A stretch of 64,000 nucleotides of DNA from Magnetospirillum sp. ME-1. GTDB taxonomy: Bacteria; Pseudomonadota; Alphaproteobacteria; Rhodospirillales; Magnetospirillaceae. A program made the position numbers and the translations under genes. The notes under the pieces were generated by a model. That model was not told the DNA's origin, made no database searches, and was given only the letters and a program-made list of their open reading frames with translations. This document shows, one piece after another, positions 1 through 7,795 of the stretch; positions within the stretch are counted from its first letter, which is position 1; each line of letters starts with the position of its first letter. Location: contig NZ_CP015848.1 of assembly GCF_002105535.1 (NCBI RefSeq), positions 2,954,925-3,018,924 on the forward strand. Reading direction: 5' to 3'.

Positions 1-698
1 TTGTGGCGGCCTGTTCGCCGGCGCCCGAGCCCATGCAGACCATCCGCGATCACTATTTCTACGGCGGCCTGGCGGCATTCCACGAGGACATGCACGCCGA
101 AGCCGCCCGCCAGTGGCAGCGCGCCGCCGAACTGGGCGACCACGAGGCGGCCCGCAATCTGGGCCATCTCTACCGCCAGGGGCTGGGGGTGGAGGCCGAC
201 GGCCACATCGCCGCCGCCTGGTATCAGGTGGCCGCCGACGGGGGCGTGATCAGCGCCGATTACAATCTGGGCATGCTTTACCTGCGCGGCGGGCCGGGAT
301 TGCCCCCGGACAAGGAACAGGGCATGGCCCGGCTGGGCAAGGCCGCCGCCGCCGGCTATATCCCGGCCAAGGTCGAGTTGGAACGTCTGGCGGCGCTGCC
401 GCCGTCGGAACCGCCCGTTGCCGCACCGCCTGCCTCCGCTCCTGCGGCGGTGGAGGCGGCGGCGTCCGCTCCGGTTCCGGCCCGCATGCAGATCGGCTCG
501 TACCGCACCAGGGCGGCGGCCGAGCAGGACTGGAAGCGCCTGCGCCTCAAGACCCTGAAGCCCGAGATCATCGCCAATACGGTCGAGGGTCAGGGCCGCT
601 GGTACCGGCTGGTGGCGGTGGGCCCGGCCGAGGCCATCGACGCCTTCTGCGGCAGCGCGGCGGCCAAGGGCATGTCCTGCTGGTCGAGGAAGCGCTAG
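1..698 (+). CDS. Sel1-repeat lipoprotein with C-terminal SPOR domain (5' end cut by window)
   Basis: The reading frame is open at the left edge, so the true start lies outside. The first visible residues read V-A-A-C, a likely lipobox with the cysteine as lipidation site. About three Sel1-like (TPR-like) repeats follow (roughly residues 15-130: A-E-A-A-R-Q-W and L-G-x-L-Y-x-x-G-x-G-V type motifs). Then come a Pro/Ala-rich linker (about 133-158) and a SPOR-like region at the C-terminus (M-Q-I-G-S-Y onward) that would bind denuded peptidoglycan. Such proteins sit in the periplasm and often act at the division site. The stop overlaps the stop of the convergent glycosyltransferase by four bases (CTAG). 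The partner and exact role are not visible. Confidence 0.8.
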   Translation, partial: VAACSPAPEPMQTIRDHYFYGGLAAFHEDMHAEAARQWQRAAELGDHEAARNLGHLYRQGLGVEADGHIAAAWYQVAADGGVISADYNLGMLYLRGGPGLPPDKEQGMARLGKAAAAGYIPAKVELERLAALPPSEPPVAAPPASAPAAVEAAASAPVPARMQIGSYRTRAAAEQDWKRLRLKTLKPEIIANTVEGQGRWYRLVAVGPAEAIDAFCGSAAAKGMSCWSRKR

Positions 699-1666
699 GC
701 GTCCTTGTCCCCGCCCGGCTCGTAGAGCTGGCGGACGATGAACAGCGGGCGGCCCTTGACCTCGTCGAACACCCGGCCGAGATAGTCGCCGATGATGCCC
801 AGCGTCAGCAGCTGGATGCCGCCCAGGAACAGCACCGACATCAGGATGGATTCGTAGCCGGGCACGTCGACGCCCCAGATCATGGTGCGGATCAGGCGGA
901 AGACGATGTAGAGGAAGGCCAGCGACGACACCACCGCGCCCACTCCGCCCCAGACCCGGAGCGGGAAGTTGGAGAACGAGGTCAACCCGTCGAAGGCGAA
1001 GCGCAACAGCTTCCACGGCGTGAACTTGGTGGTGCCCGCCGCCCGCTCGCCCTGGGTGTAGACGATGGCGGCCTGGCGGTAGCCCACCCAGGCGAAGATG
1101 CCCTTCATGAAGCGCGAGCGCTCGGGCATGCTGTTGATGGTGTCCACCACCTTGCGGTCCATCAGACGGAAATCGCCCACCTCGCGCGGCAGGTGCACGT
1201 CCGAGAGATGGTCGAACACCCAGTAGAAGCCCTTGGCGAACAGCTTTTCCGAGGTGCTTTGGCCGGTACGGGCGTCGCGCCGGGCGAACACCACCTCGAA
1301 ACCCTCGCGCCATTTGGCCAGCATGTCGGCGATGGCCTCGGGCGGGTGCTGCAGGTCGGCGTCCATGGGCACCACCGCCTGGCCGAGGGAGTGGAACAGT
1401 CCGGCCGACAGGGCCTTCTCCTTGCCGAAATTGCGCGACAGGTCGATGATTCTGAGGCGGCCCTCGCCCTTTTGCGCCTCCAGCAGCCGCTCCAGGGTGT
1501 TGTCCTTGGAGCCGTCGTTGATGCAGATCACCTCGAAGGTGACGCCGAGCGCATCCAGCGCCGGCATCAGCCGGGCGAACAGCAGGGCGACGTTTTCCCC
1601 TTCGTTGTAACAGGGGATGACCACCGACAGGGTGGGGGGCGAAATCGGTCGCGAATTCGCGGTCAT
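695..1666 (-). CDS. GtrB/ArnC-like polyprenyl-phosphate glycosyltransferase (GT2)
   Basis: A 323-residue family 2 glycosyltransferase that would move a sugar from a nucleotide donor to a polyprenyl phosphate at the inner membrane. The N-terminal GT-A fold shows V-V-I-P-C-Y-N-E near residue 15, I-N-D-G-S and D-A-D-L-Q-H-P-P (the metal-binding DxD region). Two hydrophobic segments near the C-terminus (starting about V-W-G-G-V-G-A and I-L-M-S-V-L-F) match the two membrane helices of GtrB/ArnC proteins. I chose the ATG at 1666 (M-T-A-N-S-R-P) because the family fold begins soon after; the frame stays open to 1951 but the extra residues look non-native. It is divergent from copC. The sugar is unknown. 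Confidence 0.85.
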   Translation of the reverse strand: MTANSRPISPPTLSVVIPCYNEGENVALLFARLMPALDALGVTFEVICINDGSKDNTLERLLEAQKGEGRLRIIDLSRNFGKEKALSAGLFHSLGQAVVPMDADLQHPPEAIADMLAKWREGFEVVFARRDARTGQSTSEKLFAKGFYWVFDHLSDVHLPREVGDFRLMDRKVVDTINSMPERSRFMKGIFAWVGYRQAAIVYTQGERAAGTTKFTPWKLLRFAFDGLTSFSNFPLRVWGGVGAVVSSLAFLYIVFRLIRTMIWGVDVPGYESILMSVLFLGGIQLLTLGIIGDYLGRVFDEVKGRPLFIVRQLYEPGGDKDA

Positions 1667-1826
1667 GGGCGTGTGTCCGAAAAAGATCGTTTGTCCAAGA
1701 ATGTCACCATGGGGACGTGGGAGCAACGCAGCTTTGCAGGCGATATTCATGTTGCGCACTTGCCTGAAGCGCTTGTCCATGGCACGGTCCCGCCGATACT
1801 TTCGACCATTCCGGGGCCTTTGTCCG

Positions 1827-2186
1827 ATGATCCGATCCGTGCTGTTTGCCCTGATGGTGGCCGTGGGGCTGTTGGGGGCCGCCGAGGCCCGTGCCCATGC
1901 CGTCCTGGTGGAATCCACGCCCCCCGCCGATGCCGAGGTGGTGGGCGCCAAGGTGGAGTTCCACCTGCGCTACAACAGCCGCATCGACGCCAAGCGGTCG
2001 CGCCTGTCGCTGAAGGGGCCGGGCGGCTCCCGGACCCTGCTCCCGGTCCAGGGCGCCAACGAGGCCGAGCTGGTCGCCCGCGCCGAGGGGCTGGCCCCCG
2101 GCCGCTATATCCTGTTCTGGGACGTGCTGTCGGTGGACGGCCATGTCAGCCGCGGTCAGGTGCCCTTCCTGACCATCGCACCTTGA
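1827..2186 (+). CDS. copC: CopC-domain periplasmic copper-binding protein
   Basis: A 119-residue protein with a clear Sec signal peptide ending A-E-A-R-A, followed by a mature N-terminus H-A-V-L-V-E-S-T-P-P. In CopC proteins that first histidine is a Cu(II) ligand, and the C-terminal D-G-H motif (here V-D-G-H-V-S) supplies further ligands. CopC delivers or holds copper in the periplasm for the CopD importer, which is encoded next after a 13-base gap. The frame is open upstream to 1617, but the signal peptide fixes the start at 1827. Confidence 0.88.
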   Translation: MIRSVLFALMVAVGLLGAAEARAHAVLVESTPPADAEVVGAKVEFHLRYNSRIDAKRSRLSLKGPGGSRTLLPVQGANEAELVARAEGLAPGRYILFWDVLSVDGHVSRGQVPFLTIAP

Positions 2187-2199
2187 GGGGCGCGCCGCC

Positions 2200-3789
2200 A
2201 TGCTGACCACCCTGCCTCCCGACATTCTCGCCTTCTTCGCCGTCATCCTGCGCGGTCTGCAACTGACCGCCCAGTCGGTGGTGCTGGGCGGCGTGCTGTT
2301 CCTGCTGGGCTTCACCCGGCCGCTGGCGCCCCGGCTGGGGCGCTGCGTCATGGCCATGGAACGCACCGGCCTGGCCTGGACCGCCAAGGGCGGCTTCGCC
2401 CTGGTGGTGGTGGCGGGGCTGTCCATCTTCGCCAATCTGGCCCAGTTGGTGGCCGGTCTGGAGATTCACGCCCACGACGCCTTGGGCGCCGATTTCGTCC
2501 AGTGGAACATCATCATGGCGGTGGCCGCCCTGGCCCTGGCGGTGACGGCGCGCATGGCGGCCAATCCCGCCCAGCTTTCGTCGCTGGCCCTGCTGGCGGT
2601 GGTGGTTCTGGGCGCCTCGGTGATGTCCAGCCATGCCTTCGCCCGGGTGGAGGAGCGCGAGTACTACATCCTGGCCGACGCCCTGCATCAGGCCGGCGCC
2701 TCCCTGTGGATCGGCGGCATCCCCTTCATGCTGCTGGCGCTGTCCCATGTGACGGCGTCGAAGGATCGCCTGATGGTGGGCATGCGCTTCTCGCACCTGT
2801 TCACCGGGGCGGTGGGGCTGCTGCTGGTGGGCGCGGCCATGCTGGCCTGGGGCTACATCGCCACGCCGGGCGCGCTGATCGGCACCGCCTACGGCATCAT
2901 GACCGGGGCCAAGATCACCCTGCTGGCGGTGCTTTTGTTCCTGGCGGCCATGAACCGCAAGTCCACCCGCTCGGAGGCCGAGGACAAGGGGCAGTTCCGC
3001 CTGCGCCGCTTCGCCGAGGTGGAGATCGGCATCGGCATCACCGTGCTGATGATCGCCGCTTCCATGGCCTCGCAGCCGCCGGCCGCCGACCAGACCCAGC
3101 ACCAGGCCACGATCATGGAGATCGTCGAGCGCATGGCGCCGACCCGGCCGCCGCGTCTGGTCAGCCCCGATTACGCCACCCTCACCCAGGTGGGCATGGA
3201 GCGCTCGGCCGCCACGGAAGTGGCCGACAAGATGTGGTCTGAATTCAACCACAACTGGGCCGGCCTCTTCGTGCTGGCCATGGGGCTGGGCGCCATGGCC
3301 AACCGCATGGGGGTGGGGCCGGCCCGGCACTGGCCGCTGCTGTTCCTGGTGATCGGCGGCGCCATCATCATCCGCTCGGACCCGGAAAGCTGGCCCATCG
3401 GCCCCAAGGGCTTCTTCGAGGCCCTGGCCGACCCCGAGGTGTTCCAGCACCGGGTGGTGGGCCTGCTGCTGTTTCCCTTCGGCCTGTTCGAATGGGCGGT
3501 GCGGACCGGACGCCTGAAATCCGAGCGCGCCGCCCTGATCTTCCCCATCCTGTGCGCGGTGGGGGCCGGGCTGCTGCTGGTCCACAACCACACGCTGACC
3601 GATGTCAAGGAGCGCTTCCTGATCGAGTTCAGCCACATCCCCATGGGATTGTTCGGCGTGATGTCGGGCTGGCTGCGCTGGCTGGAGATTCGGGGCGACG
3701 GCAGGGCCAAGCGGGTGGCCGGCCTTTTGTGGCCCATCTGCTTTTCCATGGTCGGGCTGCTGCTGATCTTCTATCGCGAGCTTCCTTAG
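2200..3789 (+). CDS. copD: CopD-family multi-pass copper membrane protein
   Basis: 529 residues, strongly hydrophobic, with many predicted membrane helices over its whole length. The central part carries CopD-family features, including a helix with S-H-A-F-A-R-V and the A-L-H-Q-A-G-A-S-L-W-I-G-G motif near residues 163-176. A second membrane block follows after a soluble stretch (about 285-345), with histidines in V-H-N-H-T-L and F-S-H-I-P-M-G-L-F-G that could bind metal. It is longer than the minimal CopD domain because of this C-terminal block. Pairing with copC suggests copper uptake or homeostasis in the inner membrane; direction of transport is inferred from the family. Confidence 0.82.
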   Translation: MLTTLPPDILAFFAVILRGLQLTAQSVVLGGVLFLLGFTRPLAPRLGRCVMAMERTGLAWTAKGGFALVVVAGLSIFANLAQLVAGLEIHAHDALGADFVQWNIIMAVAALALAVTARMAANPAQLSSLALLAVVVLGASVMSSHAFARVEEREYYILADALHQAGASLWIGGIPFMLLALSHVTASKDRLMVGMRFSHLFTGAVGLLLVGAAMLAWGYIATPGALIGTAYGIMTGAKITLLAVLLFLAAMNRKSTRSEAEDKGQFRLRRFAEVEIGIGITVLMIAASMASQPPAADQTQHQATIMEIVERMAPTRPPRLVSPDYATLTQVGMERSAATEVADKMWSEFNHNWAGLFVLAMGLGAMANRMGVGPARHWPLLFLVIGGAIIIRSDPESWPIGPKGFFEALADPEVFQHRVVGLLLFPFGLFEWAVRTGRLKSERAALIFPILCAVGAGLLLVHNHTLTDVKERFLIEFSHIPMGLFGVMSGWLRWLEIRGDGRAKRVAGLLWPICFSMVGLLLIFYRELP

Positions 3790-3867
3790 CCTAGGATTGC
3801 CGAGGCCTTTGCCCAAGGGTCGCGAAAGGCGGCCCGCCCGGCGATTGAGGGGGCAAGAAAGGGTTCC

Positions 3868-5178
3868 ATGCGCAACCGCACGACCATCCTGCTCCTGATC
3901 CTGGCCACCGTGGCGCTGTCGGCGGCGGCGGCCGGCGTGGCGGGCTACTGGTACATCAAGCCAGCGGTGGTCACCATGGCGGTGTCTGCCGAACCGTCGC
4001 CCGAATACCGCTTCGCCCGCAAGCTGGCCGAGGTGCTGGCCCAGAACCGCGCCTCCATCCGTCTGGAGCTGATGACCGCCGAGAGCGGGCAGCAGGCCAT
4101 GACCCGGCTGTCCCAGAACGAGGCCGACCTCGCCCTGGTGCGCAGCGACGACCGCCGCATTCCGCCCATGGCCCGCTCGGTGGCCGTCCTGGAAGAGCAG
4201 GTCCTGCTGCTGATCACGCCCGCCAAGAGCAAGGTCCGGTCGCTGGCCGACCTGGCGAAGCGGCATACCCTGGTGATGGACCGCGACGGCCGCAACGAGG
4301 CCCTGTTCCGCCGCCTGATGGAGCAATACCGCCACGATGGCCGTCCGGCCTCGGTCACCGTCGTGCCGCCCGGCACGCCGCTGGCCCCGCGGTTGGCGTC
4401 GGGGGGCGGAATCGATGCCGCCATCCTGCTCATGCCGCTGTCGCGGCTGTCCGGGCCCGAGGATTTCGCGGCCATGGAGCGTGACTTCAAGGGCTTCTCC
4501 GTCCAGGCCATAACGGATGCCAAGGCGCTGGAGCGCAAGATTCCAGGTCTTTACGCCGAAACCATCGAGGCCGGATTGCTGTCGGGCTCGCCGCGCATTC
4601 CCGACGAGGACCTGGATACGGTGGCGGTGCAGCGGCTGCTGGTGGCCCGCGCCAAGCTTCCCGAGCAATACGTGGTGGAAGTGATGCGCGCCCTGTTCGA
4701 GAACGGGCGCCAGCTGGCGGTGGAACAGACCTTCGCCACCCGCATCGAGCCGCCGTCCACCGAGAAGGCGGCCCTGATCGCCATTCATCCCGGCGCCCAG
4801 CAATATGTGAGCGGCGAGATCAAGACGCTGTTCGACCGCTATGCCGACGTGGTGTTCATCGGCCTCTACGCCGCCGGTATCCTGGGGTCCGGCGCGGTCG
4901 CCCTGTACGGCATGGTGTTCCGCCGTGCGCCCATTCATGCCGGAAGCCGCGCCCATGCCCTGGCCGCCTTGCGCGAACGGGCGCGGGCCGCCCGCGACGG
5001 CCAGGAGCTGGACGCCGTCGAGATGGAGATCGAAATGGTGCTGGACGGCGTGCTGTCGGGCTTGGCCGACGGGGCCATCTCGCCGCGCGGCCTGGAAGGC
5101 TTCCGCCTGGCCTACGATGCCGCCCGCGACGCGGTGGCGGCGTCCCGGCGGGGGATAATCACCCCACCACGTAGCTGA
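3868..5178 (+). CDS. TAXI-family TRAP-type solute-binding protein with C-terminal membrane helix
   Basis: 436 residues. An N-terminal hydrophobic segment (about 8-30) acts as signal or anchor. The middle (about 35-320) resembles TAXI-type (TRAP-associated extracytoplasmic immunogenic) binding proteins, with E-Y-R-F-A-R-K-L-A-E-V-L-A and D-L-A-L-V-R-S-D-D blocks. A second helix follows (about 328-350, V-V-F-I-G-L-Y-A-A-G-I-L-G) and then a charged, helical cytoplasmic tail. Classical TAXI proteins are free or lipid-anchored, so the second helix and tail are unusual. No DctM/DctQ permease gene is adjacent. The ATG at 3868 follows an AAGGG site. Its end overlaps the convergent reductase gene by 20 bases. 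Substrate unknown. Confidence 0.75.
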   Translation: MRNRTTILLLILATVALSAAAAGVAGYWYIKPAVVTMAVSAEPSPEYRFARKLAEVLAQNRASIRLELMTAESGQQAMTRLSQNEADLALVRSDDRRIPPMARSVAVLEEQVLLLITPAKSKVRSLADLAKRHTLVMDRDGRNEALFRRLMEQYRHDGRPASVTVVPPGTPLAPRLASGGGIDAAILLMPLSRLSGPEDFAAMERDFKGFSVQAITDAKALERKIPGLYAETIEAGLLSGSPRIPDEDLDTVAVQRLLVARAKLPEQYVVEVMRALFENGRQLAVEQTFATRIEPPSTEKAALIAIHPGAQQYVSGEIKTLFDRYADVVFIGLYAAGILGSGAVALYGMVFRRAPIHAGSRAHALAALRERARAARDGQELDAVEMEIEMVLDGVLSGLADGAISPRGLEGFRLAYDAARDAVAASRRGIITPPRS

Positions 5179-5680
5179 GGCGCACCACGCCGTTGATGTA
5201 GGTCTTGGCGCCCAGCAGGGTCATGCGGCCGCCCCGGTCGCTGGGCTCGAACAGCCGCCGGCCCCGGCCCAGCAGGACGGGCATGACGAACAGGTCGAAA
5301 TGGTCGATGGCGCCCAGATCCATGAAGGCGCGCAAGGCCTTGGCCCCACCCGCCACCCAGACGTCGCCATTGGTTGCCGACTTCAGTTCGGCGACCAGTT
5401 GGGCCAGGTCGCCCAGCCAGGGCTCGACGTTGTCCGGCGCCGTCTCCATGGAGCGCGACGTCACCACGATGCAGCGCTTGTCCGAATGGGGCCAGTGCCC
5501 CATGGCGTGCAGGTGCTCGTAGGTGGTGCGGCCCATGACCACCGTGCCCATGTGCGCCATGAACTCGTCGAAGCCGTAATCGATGGCATCGAACGGCTTC
5601 AGCCAGGCGATGGAGCCGTCGGCATCGGCGATGTAGCCGTCCAGGCTGGCGGCGATATAGGCGCGGAAGCCGGTGCTCAT
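5159..5680 (-). CDS. RibD C-terminal/dihydrofolate reductase-like protein
   Basis: 173 residues of the RibD-C/DHFR-like fold (YyaP/YwjB type): A-A-S-L-D-G-Y-I-A near the start, a V-V-M-G-R-T-T-Y-E segment, and V-W-V-A-G-G-A-K for nucleotide binding. These small proteins are presumed NADPH-dependent reductases, but the substrate is usually unknown. I chose ATG 5680 (M-S-T-G-F-R-A-Y-I). Longer versions of this frame extend into a repeat element and then into the HD-GYP gene and are not credible. The last 20 bases overlap the convergent TAXI gene. Confidence 0.8.
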   Translation of the reverse strand: MSTGFRAYIAASLDGYIADADGSIAWLKPFDAIDYGFDEFMAHMGTVVMGRTTYEHLHAMGHWPHSDKRCIVVTSRSMETAPDNVEPWLGDLAQLVAELKSATNGDVWVAGGAKALRAFMDLGAIDHFDLFVMPVLLGRGRRLFEPSDRGGRMTLLGAKTYINGVVRLSYVVG

Positions 5681-5701
5681 TGAAATCCACCCATGGAAGC
5701 C

Positions 5702-5805
5702 GTCATCCCGACGACCATCGGGAGGAGGGATCTCATTCTGCGCCGAATTTTCCCATGAGGAAAAGACCTGCCAGGCGGAGATTCCTCGCTTGCGCTCGGA
5801 ATGAC
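5702..5805. repeat. Dispersed palindromic repeat, family A, copy 1
   Basis: About 104 bp starting GTCATCCCGACG and ending CGCTCGGAATGAC, with shared internal blocks AGGAGGGATCTCAT and GCGGAGAT(T/C)CCTCGCTTGCGCTCGG. The ends are inverted complements (GTCATCC / GGAATGAC). Two further copies occur at 25301 and 34978. Non-coding and intergenic; it resembles REP/MITE-like elements of alphaproteobacteria. Confidence 0.85.
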
Positions 5806-5823
5806 AGGAGGAGGGGGCATCCC

Positions 5824-7602
5824 CTATTCGGCCGCCTTCCTGGGCAGGTAGTTGGCGATGTCCACCGTGTCCACCTGCTCGGGGCGGAGATACTTCTCGG
5901 CGTAGTCCTTCCACACCCCCGAGGTCAGGAACAGCTCCCACAGATCCTGGTCGATGTGCTGGTCCTTGACCATGAACGACATGATCTTGAGGGATTCCGA
6001 CAGGGTCTTGGGCTTCTTGTAGGGGCGGTCGGCGGCGGTCAGCGCCTCGAAGATGTCGGCCACCGCCATCATGCGGGCGGGCAGCGACATCTCGTCGCGC
6101 TTCAGGCCCTTGGGATAGCCGGTGCCGTCCATCTTCTCGTGGTGGCCGCCGGCCCATTCGGCGACGCGGGCCAGATTCTTGGGGAAGGGCAGGGCCTTCA
6201 GCATGAAGATGGTCTGGACGATGTGGTCGTTGATCTTGAAGCGGTCCTCGGCCGTCAGCGTGCCGCGTCCGATGGCCAGGTTGTAGAGCTCGCCCAGATT
6301 GTAGCGGTGCTCCAGCGGCTTCATCTTGAAGCCTTCGGCATCGTAGCGGGCGGTGTCCACGTTGATCTCGTGGGGGATGACGTGCCAGTCCTTGTCGGCC
6401 AGCATCTTTTCGGTGACCGGCGGCTTGGGCTCGTCGCCGGTGCGCCGGCGCATCTCGTCCAAGGACAGGCCCAGGGTGTCGTCGAGGGTGCGGACCCAGG
6501 TGCGCTCGGCGATGGATTTCAGCCGCTCGACCTTGTCGGGCGCCATGAACTCGCCGCCCACATTGCTTTCGGCCACGAAGGCGAAATCGTCGTCGAGGGC
6601 GGCCAGGTCCGCGTCCATGCGGGCCTTCAGGACGTCGGCCTTCTCCTCGCCGGCCACCAGGCCTTCCAGATAGGCGATGACCGTGTCGCGCTTGGCCACC
6701 TCGAATCGCATACGCACTTCGTGGATGCGGTTGTAGATGGTTTCCAGCTTGGTGGCCTTGTCGACGATGTATTCCGGCGTGGTGACCTTGCCGCAATCGT
6801 GCAGGCCGCCGGCCACCTCCAGCTCGTACCACTCGTCCTCGGTGAGGTTGAAGTCGGCGAAGGGGCCTTCGGTCTGTTCGCAGGCCTTTTCCGCCAGCAT
6901 GAAGGTGATGGCCGGCACCCGGTGGCAGTGGCCGCCGGTATAGGGGCTCTTGGCGTCGATGGAGCCGGCGATCACCTGGATGAAGCTCTTGAACAGGTTC
7001 TTCTGGGCCTCGATCAGGCGCTGGTTGTCCAGCGCCACCGCCGCCTGGGAGGCCAGGGCTTCGATCAGGGGCGTGATGTCGGGGCCGAACTCGACGATGC
7101 GGTTGCGGCCGTCGCGGGCGTTGATCAGCTGCAGCACGCCGATCACCTCGCCCTCGTAGTTCTTCAAGGGCACGGTCAGGAACGACTTGGAACGGTAGCC
7201 GGTCTTGGTGTCGAAGGCCTTGGTGCCGGTGAAGTCGTACTTGTCCACGTCGTAGGCGTCGGCGATGTTGACCGTCTGCCCGGTCAGCGCGCACGAGCTG
7301 GACACGTTCTTGTGGTTGGGAGCGCCTGCGTCGTCATGAAGGCGCAGCGGCGGGAACGGGATGGGCTTGCCCGTGGTGCCGCCCATGGCGATGTTCAGCG
7401 TGTCGTTGAGCATGATCTCGAACCTGAGGCCGTCCTTGGCCTCGGTCATCAGATAGAGGGTGCCGCCGTCGGCGTTGCACATGCTCTTGGCGCCCGAGAG
7501 GATTTTCTCCATCAGGCGGTTATGGTTCCGCTCGGCCGAAAGCGCGATGCCCAGCTCGATCAGTGTCCGGTAACGCTCTTCCTTCTTATGTACGGAAGCC
7601 AT
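5824..7602 (-). CDS. GAF-HD-GYP protein, predicted cyclic-di-GMP phosphodiesterase
   Basis: 592 residues. The N-terminal part (about 10-200) looks like a GAF sensor (L-I-E-L-G-I-A-L-S-A-E-R, G-G-T-L-Y-L-M, V-P-L-K-N-Y-E-G-E-V-I-G-V-L-Q-L-I-N). The C-terminal part is HD-GYP, with H-D-C-G-K at 268-272 and H-H-E-K-M-D-G-T-G-Y-P beginning at 487. These residues bind the metal centre that hydrolyses c-di-GMP. The usual distance from HD to HHE is about 55 residues; here it is about 219, so an insertion of roughly 160 residues splits the catalytic domain. No membrane helix is evident, so the protein is probably cytosolic. ATG 7602 (M-A-S-V-H-K-K-E-E) is the start. Confidence 0.88.
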   Translation of the reverse strand: MASVHKKEERYRTLIELGIALSAERNHNRLMEKILSGAKSMCNADGGTLYLMTEAKDGLRFEIMLNDTLNIAMGGTTGKPIPFPPLRLHDDAGAPNHKNVSSSCALTGQTVNIADAYDVDKYDFTGTKAFDTKTGYRSKSFLTVPLKNYEGEVIGVLQLINARDGRNRIVEFGPDITPLIEALASQAAVALDNQRLIEAQKNLFKSFIQVIAGSIDAKSPYTGGHCHRVPAITFMLAEKACEQTEGPFADFNLTEDEWYELEVAGGLHDCGKVTTPEYIVDKATKLETIYNRIHEVRMRFEVAKRDTVIAYLEGLVAGEEKADVLKARMDADLAALDDDFAFVAESNVGGEFMAPDKVERLKSIAERTWVRTLDDTLGLSLDEMRRRTGDEPKPPVTEKMLADKDWHVIPHEINVDTARYDAEGFKMKPLEHRYNLGELYNLAIGRGTLTAEDRFKINDHIVQTIFMLKALPFPKNLARVAEWAGGHHEKMDGTGYPKGLKRDEMSLPARMMAVADIFEALTAADRPYKKPKTLSESLKIMSFMVKDQHIDQDLWELFLTSGVWKDYAEKYLRPEQVDTVDIANYLPRKAAE

Positions 7603-7651
7603 AGATGACCATCCCCCTCAGGGTAGACCAAATGATACCCCTACCCAGCCT

Positions 7652-7672
7652 ACGCCAATTTGGGTTTGGCGT
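7652..7672. promoter_or_regulatory. 21-bp inverted repeat between HD-GYP and ubiD genes
   Basis: ACGCCAA-N7-TTGGCGT, perfect 7-bp arms, in the 193-bp gap between two divergent genes. It may be an operator or a small hairpin; no regulator can be assigned. A second, weaker repeat (GGGTA-N10-TACCC) lies at 7621-7640. Confidence 0.4.
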
Positions 7673-7795
7673 GAAGTCGGGTAAAGGCACTACATCCTGT
7701 TACATTTGTGTCCATTTCTTATCTGGGTGATGTGCCCCTTGACGACAAGACGGGATCGTACTCCCCTGTGGGCCGGACGCAAAGGAGAGCCCCCA

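Noticed and set aside
1667..1951. Longer N-terminus of the GtrB-like glycosyltransferase
   Set aside because: The extra residues do not resemble the family and run into the promoter region and start of divergent copC.
2146..4956. Long minus-strand open frame opposite copD and the TAXI gene
   Set aside because: Same kind of antisense shadow; Gln/His/Gly-rich translation without motifs, and both plus-strand genes are clear.
5681..7294. Extended frame joining the RibD-C-like gene to sequence opposite the HD-GYP gene
   Set aside because: It runs through a repeat element and out of frame over a well-supported gene; the family start is at 5680.
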